From an uncultured Paraprevotella sp. (GTDB lineage: Bacteria; Bacteroidota; Bacteroidia; Bacteroidales; Bacteroidaceae), in NCBI GenBank assembly GCA_944320765.1, contig CALUIS010000013.1:23755-87754 (forward strand): DNA of 64,000 nt, read 5' to 3'. The position numbers were made by a program, and so were the translations under genes. The first letter of the stretch is position 1; each line of letters begins with the position of its first letter. The notes beneath the pieces are model-generated. The model made no database searches. It saw only the letters and a list, made by a program, of their open reading frames with translations, and was not told where the DNA came from. This document shows positions 34,301 to 43,093 of this stretch, piece by piece.

Positions 34301-35879
34301 TCGTCACCTGGGCGAATTGCTGCCGGAAGTAGTTGAACAACAGCTGCGGCCTGTCCGACAGCACGGCCAGCGGCGTGTCGTTTCCCATGGAGGCCGTGGG
34401 TTCCGCCCCGTTTGCGGCCATAGGCATGAGGGTGCGTTCGATGTCCTCGCGGGTGTAGCCGAAGGTGCGGAGCCGCCGGCCGTAGTCCGGCACGCTGTTT
34501 TCCGCTTTCCGTCCGCTCCGCAGGGTGTCCAGCTCGATGCGGTTGGCGGACAGCCACTGGCGGTAGGGCTTGGCGGAGGCCAGCTGCTCCTTCAGCTCGC
34601 CATCGTAATAGATGCGGCCTTCCTGCGTGTCCACCAGCAGGATCTTGCCCGGCTGGAGCCGTCCTTTTTCCTTGATGTCGCCCGGCTCGAAGGGGATGAC
34701 CCCCGCTTCGCTGGCCACGACCATCATGTCGTTTTTCGTGATGAGGTAGCGGGCCGGACGGAGGCCGTTGCGGTCGAGCATCCCGCCGGCATAGCGCCCG
34801 TCGCTGAACAGCAGGGCGGCCGGCCCGTCCCATGGCTCCATCAGGATGGAGTGGTATTCGTAGAATGCCTTCAGGTCTTCGCTGATGGGGTTCTTGTCGT
34901 TGAACGATTCCGGGACGAGCATGGCCATGGCGTGCGGCAGGCTCAGTCCGGACATGACGAAGAACTCCAGCGCGTTGTCCAATGAGGCGCTGTCGCTCAT
35001 GCCGGGCTGCAGGATGGGGCGTATCTGCCGGATGTCGCCCAGGGCGGGCGTGGAAAGCACGCTCTCGCGGGCTTCCATCCAGCCCCGGTTGCCCCGGATG
35101 GTGTTGATTTCCCCGTTGTGGGCCAGCAGCCGGAACGGTTGGGCCAGGCTCCATGTGGGGAACGTGTTGGTGCTGAACCGGGAATGCACCAGTGCCAGCC
35201 CGCTGGTGAAATACGGTTGGGTGAGGTCCGTGAAGTATTCCCGCACTTGCGTGGACGACAGCATCCCTTTGTAGATGATATTCTTGCTTGACAGCGAGAC
35301 GATATAAAAGTCTTTGTGGCGCACTTGGCGTTCTATCCTTTTCCGGATGAGATAGAGGCTTCGTTCCAGATTGCCCGTATGCGACGCCCCCGTGACGAAC
35401 ACCTGCTTGATGTCCGGTTCGGTGGCGGCCGCGTCTTTTCCCAGAATCTCGGAACGCACCGGCACGTTGCGCAAGTGCATGAGGTTCAACCCTTCGCGCT
35501 CAATCTCTTCTATCATCACGCTCAGGATGCGGGCTTGTTCCTTTTCCTCCTTGGGAAGGAACACCAGCCCCGTGCCGTATTTTCCTTTTTCCGGCACGGG
35601 TATGCCTTGCAGCAGGATGAACTCGTGGGGAATCTGGAGCATGATGCCGGCCCCGTCGCCCGTCTTGTTGTCCGCTCCTTCCGCGCCGCGGTGCTTCATG
35701 TTCTCCAGCACTTTCAGTGCCGCGTCCACGAGTTCGTGCGATTTGTTCCCGTGGATGTTCACAATCATTCCCACGCCGCAGGCGTCGTGTTCGTTTGCCG
35801 CGTCATACAGGCCGGCTTGTGCGTCGGCCCGGCGTGGTCGTTCTTCTTCTTTTGCTTTGATAAAAAGTTTTCTTTTCAT
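31356..35879 (-). CDS. gltB: Glutamate synthase large subunit
   Basis: 1507 residues. The class II glutaminase begins after a propeptide of 33 residues with Cys34 ([12 protein letters not shown]), then central and FMN-binding domains with '[15 protein letters not shown]', '[13 protein letters not shown]', '[12 protein letters not shown]', the 3Fe-4S cysteines in '[24 protein letters not shown]', and the GXGXG beta-helix at the end ([28 protein letters not shown]). Makes two glutamates from glutamine and 2-oxoglutarate. First gene of the operon gltB-gltD-asnB-dapF-dapL. Confidence 0.98.
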   Translation of the reverse strand: [1507 protein letters not shown]

Positions 35880-35934
35880 TGCTTTTTCTGCCTATATGTA
35901 TCGATATTCTTTCTTTTGCTGTCTATTTGTTTTG

Positions 35935-35942
35935 CAAAAATA
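35935..35942 (-). promoter_or_regulatory. -7 box (TATTTTTG) upstream of gltB
   Basis: TAnnTTTG match on the minus strand 55 bases before the gltB ATG. No TTTG at the standard distance upstream. Confidence 0.45.
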
Positions 35943-36244
35943 CAAATCTTATTTCAAAATGCCGCATCGTCCGTGCGTGTTTTTCGCAAAAAAGATTCTG
36001 TTTTTGTGGTTCCGGTGTCAATCTTGCGCTATTTCGTCCCTCCAGATGACAAAACAGCGCATATTGGCTTTGAAAAGTGAGCTTCTGAAACGAGAGCGGG
36101 ACGGTAGGAATTTCGTGGGGAGGAATCTCCAGCCGCGCAGGTGCCGGAATGTCGCCAAATCCCGGGATTTCCTGTCAAAAAGGAAGGTTTTCCGCCAGAT
36201 TCCGCGTCCGTGCGGTGGGGCGGCAAGGCGGAAACAGGTGCCGA

Positions 36245-36717
36245 ATTGTTAAAAAACAGGCGCGGGAACTGTCCGTATGGAGCATTTCTCCGCCTTGGCG
36301 GGCGTTTTCGTGCGGCAAAAACGGAATTTCTTTGCTGAAAGAAATTTCTTTCTTGCCGCAAGGACGCAAATTTCTTGCCGCAAAGAAATTCCCGGGAGTG
36401 TGGAAAGCGGGGAAAAGCGGGGCTTCGGGCCGGTTTTTCCTTCTGGTTGGAGGCCGCCCGCGTGCGAGACCCATTTGTCCTTTTGCCGGCTTTTTCCTTC
36501 ACGGGCTGACGCGTGGACGGCATCCGTCCGCACGGCATCCCGCAGCGGGCGGCAAAGTGTCGCGGGAACCCGGCTTCCGGCTTTCATCCTGCATTTCCGC
36601 AGGCCCGCGAGGTTCGCGCATTTTCGCCCGCGCCCGTCCTTGCGCCCGTCCGCGCGATTCTCGCGGGGCTGGTTTTGACGTTTTGACAAAATGGTATGTT
36701 GGCACTTCCGCCGCTTG
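36245..36717 (+). repeat. Dispersed intergenic repeat, family B, copy 2
   Basis: Counterpart of 11165-11640. Core 36310-36385 differs from copy 1 at three of 76 positions; the region around 36587-36650 (CCGCGA-loop-CGCG hairpin and Cys-rich-looking GC tract) and GTTTTGACAAAATGG near 36675 also align. The left arm of the terminator hairpin seen in copy 1 is missing. Orientation relative to the nearest nitrogen operon is opposite to that of copy 1. Confidence 0.75.
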
Positions 36718-36745
36718 CCGTGCTTCGGGGCCGCCGGGACGGGGC

Positions 36746-36780
36746 AAAAAAATATCCCGTCTCTGTCCAGAGGCGGGATA
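36746..36780 (-). terminator. Intrinsic terminator (candidate small RNA / aroC transcript)
   Basis: Stem TATCCCGCCTCT / AGAGACGGGATA with a GGAC loop on the minus strand, one G-T pair, followed by T7. It lies about 165 bases beyond the aroC stop. Confidence 0.8.
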
Positions 36781-36848
36781 CAAAAACACAAAAACTAAAC
36801 TAAACTTTTAACTAAGCTATCCTTTAAAGTTTCACAACTTTATTTGTT
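36746..36848 (-). ncRNA. Candidate small RNA of about 100 nt downstream of aroC
   Basis: A promoter-like pair on the minus strand (CTTG, 20 bases, TACCTTTG; 36854-36885) is followed about 100 bases later by a strong intrinsic terminator. No ATG-started frame fits between them. The transcript would open with an AT-rich part containing the small hairpin AAAGTT-gtga-AACTTT and the repeated AGTTTAGTTTAG, then the terminator stem. I do not match it to a named RNA family. Confidence 0.4.
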
Positions 36849-36853
36849 CGGCT

Positions 36854-36885
36854 CAAAGGTACTCCTTTTTGGGGAACTCTCCAAG
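36854..36885 (-). promoter_or_regulatory. Orphan Bacteroidetes-type promoter downstream of aroC
   Basis: Minus strand CTTG, 20 bases, TACCTTTG. The -7 box is a full match; -33 has one change. No gene starts downstream of it before the terminator at 36746-36780. Confidence 0.5.
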
Positions 36886-36944
36886 CGGAATCTATAAAAG
36901 GACGCTTTTTTTCTACGAAAAAGAACATTTTTTCCGCCTTCGGG

Positions 36945-38021
36945 TCAAAGACGGACGGTCTTGTCCAGCAGATAGTAGTCCAACACGGTCATGGCGGCCA
37001 TGGCTTCTACGATGGGGACTGCGCGGGGGAGGACGCACGGGTCGTGGCGCCCGCGGGCTTTTAAGGTGGTGGGAGTGCCGTCCAGCGTGACGGTCTCTTG
37101 TTCCATGAGAAGGGTGGCCACCGGTTTGAACGCCACCCTGAAGTAGATGTCCTCGCCGTTGCTGATGCCTCCTTGTATGCCTCCGCTGTGGTTGGTGCGT
37201 GTCCCGATTCTGCCGTCCTTGAGGATGAAGGCGTCGTTCTGTTCGCTTCCGCGTTGGCTTGCCCCGGCGAATCCCAAGCCGTATTCAAAACCTTTCACGG
37301 CATTGATGCCCAACATGGCTCCGCCCAATGCGGCGTGGAACTTTCCGAATACCGGTTCCCCCAATCCTGCGGGGCAGTGCTTGATGACTCCCGTGATGAC
37401 TCCCCCGACGGTGTCGCCTTGTGCTTTCACCTCGGCAATCAGACGTTCCATTTCGGCCGCTTTTTGAGGGTCCGGACAGCGTACGGGATTGCTTTCAACC
37501 AAGGACGGGTCGTAGTGGGTATAATCTTGTTCCAAGGAGATGGGACCCACTTGGGACGTGTAGGCGTAAACCTCCACTCCGATTTGCCGGAGGGCCAGCT
37601 TGGCCAGGGCGCCTCCCACGCAGCGGGCGATGGTCTCGCGGGCGGAAGAACGCCCGCCGCCCGCGTGGTCGCGGATGCCGTATTTCCGGGTATACGTGAA
37701 ATCGGCATGTGACGGGCGGAAAAGGTTCCGTATGTTGTCGTAGTCGTTGGAATGCTGGTTGGTGTTGCGGACCAGGAAGCCGATGGGGCATCCGGTGGAC
37801 TGGCCTTCGAACACGCCGGAGAGCAGTTCCACCCGGTCCGCTTCCTTGCGGGGCGTGGTGATGCTGCTTTGTCCCGGCCTTCTCCGGTCGAGTTCATGTT
37901 GGATGAAGTCCATGTCGATGCCTATGCCGGCGGGGAATCCGTCGATGACTCCCCCCACGCCCGGTCCGTGGCTTTCCCCGAAAGATGTCAGGCGGAAAAT
38001 ATGGCCGAATGTGTTGCTCAT
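36945..38021 (-). CDS. aroC: Chorismate synthase
   Basis: 358 residues. Family marks: '[19 protein letters not shown]' at the N terminus (signature 1, with a catalytic His), '[33 protein letters not shown]' (signature 2), and '[15 protein letters not shown]' (signature 3). Converts 5-enolpyruvylshikimate-3-phosphate to chorismate with reduced FMN, the last shared step of aromatic synthesis. Full length. Starts 30 bases after slyD on the same strand. Confidence 0.98.
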   Translation of the reverse strand: MSNTFGHIFRLTSFGESHGPGVGGVIDGFPAGIGIDMDFIQHELDRRRPGQSSITTPRKEADRVELLSGVFEGQSTGCPIGFLVRNTNQHSNDYDNIRNLFRPSHADFTYTRKYGIRDHAGGGRSSARETIARCVGGALAKLALRQIGVEVYAYTSQVGPISLEQDYTHYDPSLVESNPVRCPDPQKAAEMERLIAEVKAQGDTVGGVITGVIKHCPAGLGEPVFGKFHAALGGAMLGINAVKGFEYGLGFAGASQRGSEQNDAFILKDGRIGTRTNHSGGIQGGISNGEDIYFRVAFKPVATLLMEQETVTLDGTPTTLKARGRHDPCVLPRAVPIVEAMAAMTVLDYYLLDKTVRL

Positions 38022-38051
38022 ATATACCTATTATATATAGGGCCGGTTGTT

Positions 38052-38648
38052 TTAATGGCAGTGCCCGCAACCGCCTTCGTGGTGGTGTCCGTCACATCCG
38101 CAGTCGTCATCGCATCCGCCGCAGCTGTCGCATCCGCAACCGCAACCGCCTTCGCCGCTCAGCATGTTGAGCATGCCCTGGATCTCGTCTTTTGTGGCAT
38201 CGCGGTTTTCTGTCACCTCCCCGATGAAGTTCAGGGCTTTCCCGGCCAGAGGGTGGTTCAGGTCCACGGTGACGGTGTCGGCCTTCACCTCGGCGATGGT
38301 GCCGTTGAAGCGCGCGCCGTCGGCGTTCATCAAGGGGACCACGCTGCCCGGGTAGATATGCTCGCTGTCGAAGTGTCCGTTGATCTTGAAGACGTCCTTG
38401 TTCACTTCGATGACGCGTTCTTGTTCATATTCGCCGTAGGCTTCTTCCACGGAGAGGGTGAAATCGAACTTGTCGCCCTTCTTCAGCGGCTTGATTTGCG
38501 CCTCGAAGGCATCCAGGGTGGTTCCCATGTCTGAGATGAACTGGAAGGGGTGCTCCACGGGGGCTTTCTCCACCAGTTCCCGCTTGCCGTCGAAGTCCGT
38601 GTAGAGTTCGTAAGCCACGGTGATGTACTTGTTCGGTGTCGTATCCAT
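38052..38648 (-). CDS. slyD: SlyD-type FKBP peptidyl-prolyl isomerase with Cys/His-rich metal tail
   Basis: 198 residues. FKBP part 'KYITVAYELYTDF...VEHPFQFISDMGTTLDAFEAQIKPLKKGDKFDFTL' interrupted by the IF chaperone domain, and 'DLNHPLAGKALNFIGEVTENRDA' after it. The last 35 or so residues are almost only Gly, Cys, His and Asp (GCGCGCDSCGGC, then DGHHHEGGCGHCH), a nickel/zinc-binding tail as in SlyD. Assists folding and may deliver or buffer metal. Upstream of aroC, in the same transcript by spacing. Confidence 0.9.
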   Translation of the reverse strand: MDTTPNKYITVAYELYTDFDGKRELVEKAPVEHPFQFISDMGTTLDAFEAQIKPLKKGDKFDFTLSVEEAYGEYEQERVIEVNKDVFKINGHFDSEHIYPGSVVPLMNADGARFNGTIAEVKADTVTVDLNHPLAGKALNFIGEVTENRDATKDEIQGMLNMLSGEGGCGCGCDSCGGCDDDCGCDGHHHEGGCGHCH

Positions 38649-38684
38649 ACGTGTATCTTTGTTATGTTAAGTTGATAAGAGATG

Positions 38685-38692
38685 CAAAGTTA
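38685..38692 (-). promoter_or_regulatory. -7 box (TAACTTTG) for slyD-aroC
   Basis: TAnnTTTG match 36 bases before the slyD ATG. A TTTG exists 23 bases further upstream, slightly too far for the standard spacing. Confidence 0.5.
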
Positions 38693-38903
38693 CGACAAAT
38701 CTTCGGAATAAGGAACAAAAGTCCGGAAGAAGAAATGGGGATGTGCGGATTTTGGGCGGCGGATAAGTTCCGGATTCTGTGCTTCGTGTGCTTTTTTGAT
38801 GATAAACTGAAACGAAAAGGCGGCGCTTGCTGCCATTTTTTCATGTGAGACGGGCGTTTTGCTGTCTGTTATTCAGCCCTATCTCGTTTTTGTCCCCCTT
38901 TTT

Positions 38904-38935
38904 TTTGCCTAATATGAAAAAAGAGGTTAAATTTG
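38904..38935 (+). promoter_or_regulatory. Bacteroidetes promoter for the ilv operon
   Basis: TTTG, 20 bases, TAAATTTG, a full match. The leader to the ilvD ATG is about 40 bases, too short for a leader-peptide attenuator. Confidence 0.75.
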
Positions 38936-38981
38936 CAACCTAAGAGGCGTTGAAAGGAAAAGATATAAAAACACGATAGAG

Positions 38982-40784
38982 ATGAAACATCAATTGCGTA
39001 GTGCGCAGAGCACTGAAGGCCGCCGTATGGCGGGAGCCCGCGCCTTGTGGGTAGCCAACGGCATGAAACGTGAACAGTTTGGGAAACCCATCATAGCCAT
39101 AGCGAATTCCTTTACCCAGTTCGTACCGGGGCATACCCACCTGCATGACATCGGGCAGATGGTGAAGGCCGAGATTGAAAAACTGGGCTGCTATGCGGCC
39201 GAGTTCAACACGATAGCCATTGACGACGGCATCGCGATGGGGCATGACGGCATGTTGTATTCCCTGCCGTCGCGCGACATCATTGCCGACAGCGTGGAAT
39301 ATATGGTGAACGCCCATAAGGCGGACGCGCTGGTCTGCATTTCCAATTGCGACAAGATTACCCCGGGTATGCTGATGGCGGCCATGCGCTTGAACATTCC
39401 CACTGTTTTTGTTTCCGGCGGACCGATGGAGGCGCATAAGGTGAACGGGGAGAATGCCGACCTGATCACGGCGATGATCAAAGGGGCCGACACGTCGGTG
39501 AGCGACGAGGAGATGGCGAAGATCGAGGCCTGCGCCTGTCCGGGGTGCGGCAGCTGCTCGGGCATGTTCACTGCCAATTCGATGAACAGCCTGACGGAGG
39601 CCATCGGGTTGTCCTTGCCGGGCAACGGCACGGTGCTGGCCACGCATGTCAACCGCGTGCGGCTCTTCGAGGACGCGGCGCGGCTGATTGTGAAGAACGC
39701 CTATAAATATTACGAGGAGGGCGACGAGAGCGTGCTGCCGAGGAGCATCGCCACGCGGCAGGCTTTCCTGAACGCCATGACGCTGGACATCGCCATGGGC
39801 GGCTCGTCCAACACGGTGCTCCACCTGCTGGCCGTGGCCAACGAGGCCGGGGTGGACTTCAGGATGGCGGATATCGACGCGCTGAGCCGCAAGGTGCCTT
39901 GTTTGTGCAAGCTGGCCCCGAACACGCAGAAATATTCCATCCAGGAATGCAACCGTGCGGGCGGCATCCTTAATATATTAGGGGAACTGTCCAAGGCCGG
40001 GCTGCTGGACACGTCTTGCAAGCGCGTGAACGGGCATACGCTGAGCGAGGACATCGAGAGGTACAGCATCATGGGAGAGACGGTGGATGCGGAGGCCATG
40101 CGCATCTACAGCAGTGCGCCCGGCGGCGTGTTCAGCAACAAGATGGGTTCGCAGGACAAAGTGTACGAGAGCTTGGACAAGGACCGTGCCACGGGATGCA
40201 TCCGCGACGTGGAACACGCCTACAGCAAGGACGGCGGACTGGCCATCCTTTTCGGCAACATAGCCCAGGACGGTTGCGTGGTGAAGACAGCCGGAGTGGA
40301 CGAGAGCATCTGGCATTTCAGCGGTCCGGCCAAGGTGTTCGATTCGCAGGAGGATGCTTGCGAAGGTATCCTGAATGGTGCTGTCGTGAGCGGCGACGTG
40401 GTGGTCATCACGCACGAGGGGCCGAAAGGCGGCCCGGGTATGCAGGAGATGTTGTATCCCACGTCTTATCTGAAGAGCCGCCATTTGGGAAAAGAGTGCG
40501 CGTTGATTACCGACGGGCGCTTCTCCGGCGGAACGTCCGGCTTGAGCATCGGCCACATCTCGCCAGAGGCGGCGGCCGGCGGCAACGTGGGTAAGATCGT
40601 GGATGGGGACATCATCGAAATCGACATCCCGAACCGCAGCATCAACGTGAAACTGAGCGATGAGGAACTGGCTGCCCGTCCGCAGCGTCCTATGACGCGC
40701 AAACGGGTGGTGCCGAAATCCTTGAAGGCATACGCTTCCATGGTAAGTTCTGCCGACAAGGGCGGTGTACGTATCATTGATTAA
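38982..40784 (+). CDS. ilvD: Dihydroxy-acid dehydratase
   Basis: 600 residues. Fe-S cysteines are in '[12 protein letters not shown]' and '[19 protein letters not shown]'; 'NGTVLATH' and '[23 protein letters not shown]' are family marks. Removes water from dihydroxy acids to give the 2-keto acid precursors of valine and isoleucine. First gene of ilvD-ilvB-ilvN-thioesterase, with 11 bases before ilvB. Confidence 0.98.
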   Translation: MKHQLRSAQSTEGRRMAGARALWVANGMKREQFGKPIIAIANSFTQFVPGHTHLHDIGQMVKAEIEKLGCYAAEFNTIAIDDGIAMGHDGMLYSLPSRDIIADSVEYMVNAHKADALVCISNCDKITPGMLMAAMRLNIPTVFVSGGPMEAHKVNGENADLITAMIKGADTSVSDEEMAKIEACACPGCGSCSGMFTANSMNSLTEAIGLSLPGNGTVLATHVNRVRLFEDAARLIVKNAYKYYEEGDESVLPRSIATRQAFLNAMTLDIAMGGSSNTVLHLLAVANEAGVDFRMADIDALSRKVPCLCKLAPNTQKYSIQECNRAGGILNILGELSKAGLLDTSCKRVNGHTLSEDIERYSIMGETVDAEAMRIYSSAPGGVFSNKMGSQDKVYESLDKDRATGCIRDVEHAYSKDGGLAILFGNIAQDGCVVKTAGVDESIWHFSGPAKVFDSQEDACEGILNGAVVSGDVVVITHEGPKGGPGMQEMLYPTSYLKSRHLGKECALITDGRFSGGTSGLSIGHISPEAAAGGNVGKIVDGDIIEIDIPNRSINVKLSDEELAARPQRPMTRKRVVPKSLKAYASMVSSADKGGVRIID

Positions 40785-40795
40785 AAGAAACGAAT

Positions 40796-42493
40796 ATGGC
40801 AACAGAAAGAATCACAGGCGCGGAGGCTTTGATGCGTTCGCTGGAACACGAGGGGGTGACCACCCTTTTCGGCTATCCGGGCGGTGCCATCATGCCGGTA
40901 TATGACGCGCTGTATGGATATAGGGACAAGTTGAACCACATTTTGGTCCGTCATGAACAGGGGGCCGCCCATGCGGCGCAAGGCTATGCCCGGGTGTCGG
41001 GCAAGGTCGGCGTGGCTTTGGTCACCAGCGGGCCGGGCGCGACCAATACCGTGACGGGTATCGCGGATGCCATGATGGACAGCACGCCCATCGTGGTGAT
41101 TGCCGGCCAGGTGGGTACGGCCATGCTGGGGTCGGATGCTTTCCAGGAATGCGACTTGGTGGGTGTGACCCAGCCTATCAGCAAATGGGCCTACCAGATT
41201 CGTCGTCCGGAAGATGTGGCATGGGCCGTGAGCCGTGCGTTTTATATCGCGAAGAGCGGGCGTCCGGGACCGGTGGTGTTGGATTTCGCCAAGAATGCCC
41301 AGGTGGGCATGGTGGACTATGAGCCGCAGGTGACGGAATTCATCCGCAGCTACGTGCCGGTGCCGAAGACCGACCCGTGGGCGGTGCGTCAGGCGGCCAC
41401 GCTCATCAACAATGCCAAGCGGCCCTTCATCCTTGTGGGGCAGGGCGTGGAAATCGGCGGCGCGCAGGAAGAAGTGCGCGAACTGATGGAGCGGGCCGAC
41501 ATACCCGGGGGATGCACCTTGCTGGGACTCTCGGCCTTGCCGTCCGACCATCCGCTCAACATGGGTATGCTGGGTATGCACGGAAGTCTGGCCAACAGCG
41601 TCAAGACGCAGGAGTGCGACGTGCTGATTGCCGTGGGAATGCGCTTTGACGACCGCATCACCGGCAAGCTCAGTACTTATGCCACGCAGGCCAAGAAGAT
41701 ACACTTCGAGATAGACCCCAGTGAAATCAACAAGAACGTGCCTGTGGACGTGGCCGTGCTGGGCGATTGCAAGTATACGCTGGGCGAGGTGCTCAAGCAG
41801 GTGAAGCCCAACCAGCACAAGGAATGGGTGGAAAGCTTCGGCGAGCATTACAAGATAGAGAAGGAGGCAGTCATTGAGCCGGAAATCCATCCGGGCGACG
41901 GCCCGATCAAGATGGGAGAGGTGGTGCGCAAGGTGACGGAGATGACGGGCAACAAGGCCATTCTCGTGACCGATGTGGGGCAGAACCAGATGCTGGCCGC
42001 CCGTTATTTCAAGTTTACGCAGAAGCGCAGTATCGTCACGTCCGGCGGAATGGGCACGATGGGCTTCGGGCTTCCGGCTGCCATCGGGGCCACGTTCGGC
42101 GCACCGGGCCGTATGGTCTGCCTCTTCTTGGGCGATGGAGGTATGCAGATGACCATCCAAGAGCTGGGCACGGTGATGGAACAGCGTTGTCCCGTGAAGA
42201 TTATCTTGCTTAACAATAATTATCTGGGCAATGTGCGCCAGTGGCAGGAGATGTTCTTTGGGAAACGGTATTCCTTCACGCCGATGATGAATCCGGATTA
42301 TAATATGATTGCTTCCGCATACGGTATCCCCAACCGTACGGTCGTGGACCGTGCGGAGTTGGAGGCAGGTGTCCGTGAGATGGTTGAGACGGACGGGCCG
42401 TTCCTGCTGCAAGTGGCAGTGATAGAGGAGGGGCGCGTGCTGCCGATGTGCTGTCCGGGGAATGATGTGGATGACATGGTATTGGATTATTAG
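40796..42493 (+). CDS. ilvB: Acetolactate synthase large subunit
   Basis: 565 residues. ThDP enzyme: 'FGYPGGAIMPVYDAL', activating Glu in 'RHEQGAAHAAQGYAR', FAD region 'GADIPGGCTLLGL'-like segment, and the ThDP-Mg motif 'GDGGMQMTIQELGT...NNNYLGNVRQWQ'. Joins pyruvate with pyruvate or 2-ketobutyrate. Small subunit follows after 15 bases. Confidence 0.98.
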   Translation: MATERITGAEALMRSLEHEGVTTLFGYPGGAIMPVYDALYGYRDKLNHILVRHEQGAAHAAQGYARVSGKVGVALVTSGPGATNTVTGIADAMMDSTPIVVIAGQVGTAMLGSDAFQECDLVGVTQPISKWAYQIRRPEDVAWAVSRAFYIAKSGRPGPVVLDFAKNAQVGMVDYEPQVTEFIRSYVPVPKTDPWAVRQAATLINNAKRPFILVGQGVEIGGAQEEVRELMERADIPGGCTLLGLSALPSDHPLNMGMLGMHGSLANSVKTQECDVLIAVGMRFDDRITGKLSTYATQAKKIHFEIDPSEINKNVPVDVAVLGDCKYTLGEVLKQVKPNQHKEWVESFGEHYKIEKEAVIEPEIHPGDGPIKMGEVVRKVTEMTGNKAILVTDVGQNQMLAARYFKFTQKRSIVTSGGMGTMGFGLPAAIGATFGAPGRMVCLFLGDGGMQMTIQELGTVMEQRCPVKIILLNNNYLGNVRQWQEMFFGKRYSFTPMMNPDYNMIASAYGIPNRTVVDRAELEAGVREMVETDGPFLLQVAVIEEGRVLPMCCPGNDVDDMVLDY

Positions 42494-42508
42494 CGGGAGG
42501 AAACGGAA

Positions 42509-43093
42509 ATGGAACAAGAAAAGGAACAAGAGAAGAATTTCTATACGTTGATTGTGTTCTCTGAGAACTTTGCCGGATTGCTGAACCAAGTGACGGCGGT
42601 GTTCACCCGCAGGCAGGTGAATATCGAGAGCCTGAACGTGTCGGCATCCAGCATCCGCAGGGTGCATAAGTACACGATTACCTGCTGGAGCACGGAAGAG
42701 CAGATTCAAATCATCACCAAGCAGATAGAGAAGCGCATCGACGTGCTGCAGGCACATTACTTCACGGACGACGAGGTGTTCATCCAGGAAGTGGCGCTTT
42801 ACAAGCTGGCCACGCCCAAGGTGTTGGAGAATCCGGACATCTCGAAGGCCGTGCGCAAGCATGGGGCGCAGATCATGGAGGTGAACCCGACTTATACGGT
42901 AGTGTGCAAGGCCGGCATGACGGAAGAAATCATGTCGCTCTATTTCACCTTGAACGATTACCAGTGCGTGTTGCAATACGTCCGTTCCGGACGGATTGCC
43001 ATCACCCGCAGCTGTACGGAGTATCTGGACGAGTTCCTGGAGGAGCGCCGTCGGTCGTATGAAGAACTGCAAGCAAGGAAAGGGGAGGCCTGA
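42509..43093 (+). CDS. ilvN: Acetolactate synthase small (regulatory) subunit
   Basis: 194 residues. ACT domain near the N terminus ('FYTLIVFSENFAGLLNQVTAVFTRRQVNIESLNVS'), the place where valine feedback acts, then a C-terminal domain (about 80-190). Its stop TGA shares its last base with the ATG of the thioesterase gene, so translation is probably coupled. Confidence 0.95.
   Translation: MEQEKEQEKNFYTLIVFSENFAGLLNQVTAVFTRRQVNIESLNVSASSIRRVHKYTITCWSTEEQIQIITKQIEKRIDVLQAHYFTDDEVFIQEVALYKLATPKVLENPDISKAVRKHGAQIMEVNPTYTVVCKAGMTEEIMSLYFTLNDYQCVLQYVRSGRIAITRSCTEYLDEFLEERRRSYEELQARKGEA

Larger units (their letters stand above)
35880..36944. other. Long gene-free stretch between gltB and aroC
   Basis: 1065 bases. 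Contains the gltB -7 box, about 250 bases with nothing recognised, repeat B copy 2 (36245-36717), then a minus-strand terminator (36746-36780) and a minus-strand promoter (36854-36885) that together define a candidate small RNA. Open frames here are repeat-derived and differ from the equivalent frames in copy 1 at non-synonymous positions. Confidence 0.6.
38649..38981. other. Divergent promoter region slyD / ilvD
   Basis: 333 bases with no supported gene. Carries a minus-strand -7 box for slyD (38685-38692) and a full promoter for ilvD (38904-38935). The middle 200 bases show nothing else recognisable. Confidence 0.6.

Noticed and set aside
38936..38981. Leader-peptide attenuator before ilvD
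   Set aside because: Only about 40 bases lie between the likely transcription start and the ATG; no short frame with Ile/Val/Leu codons and no terminator.
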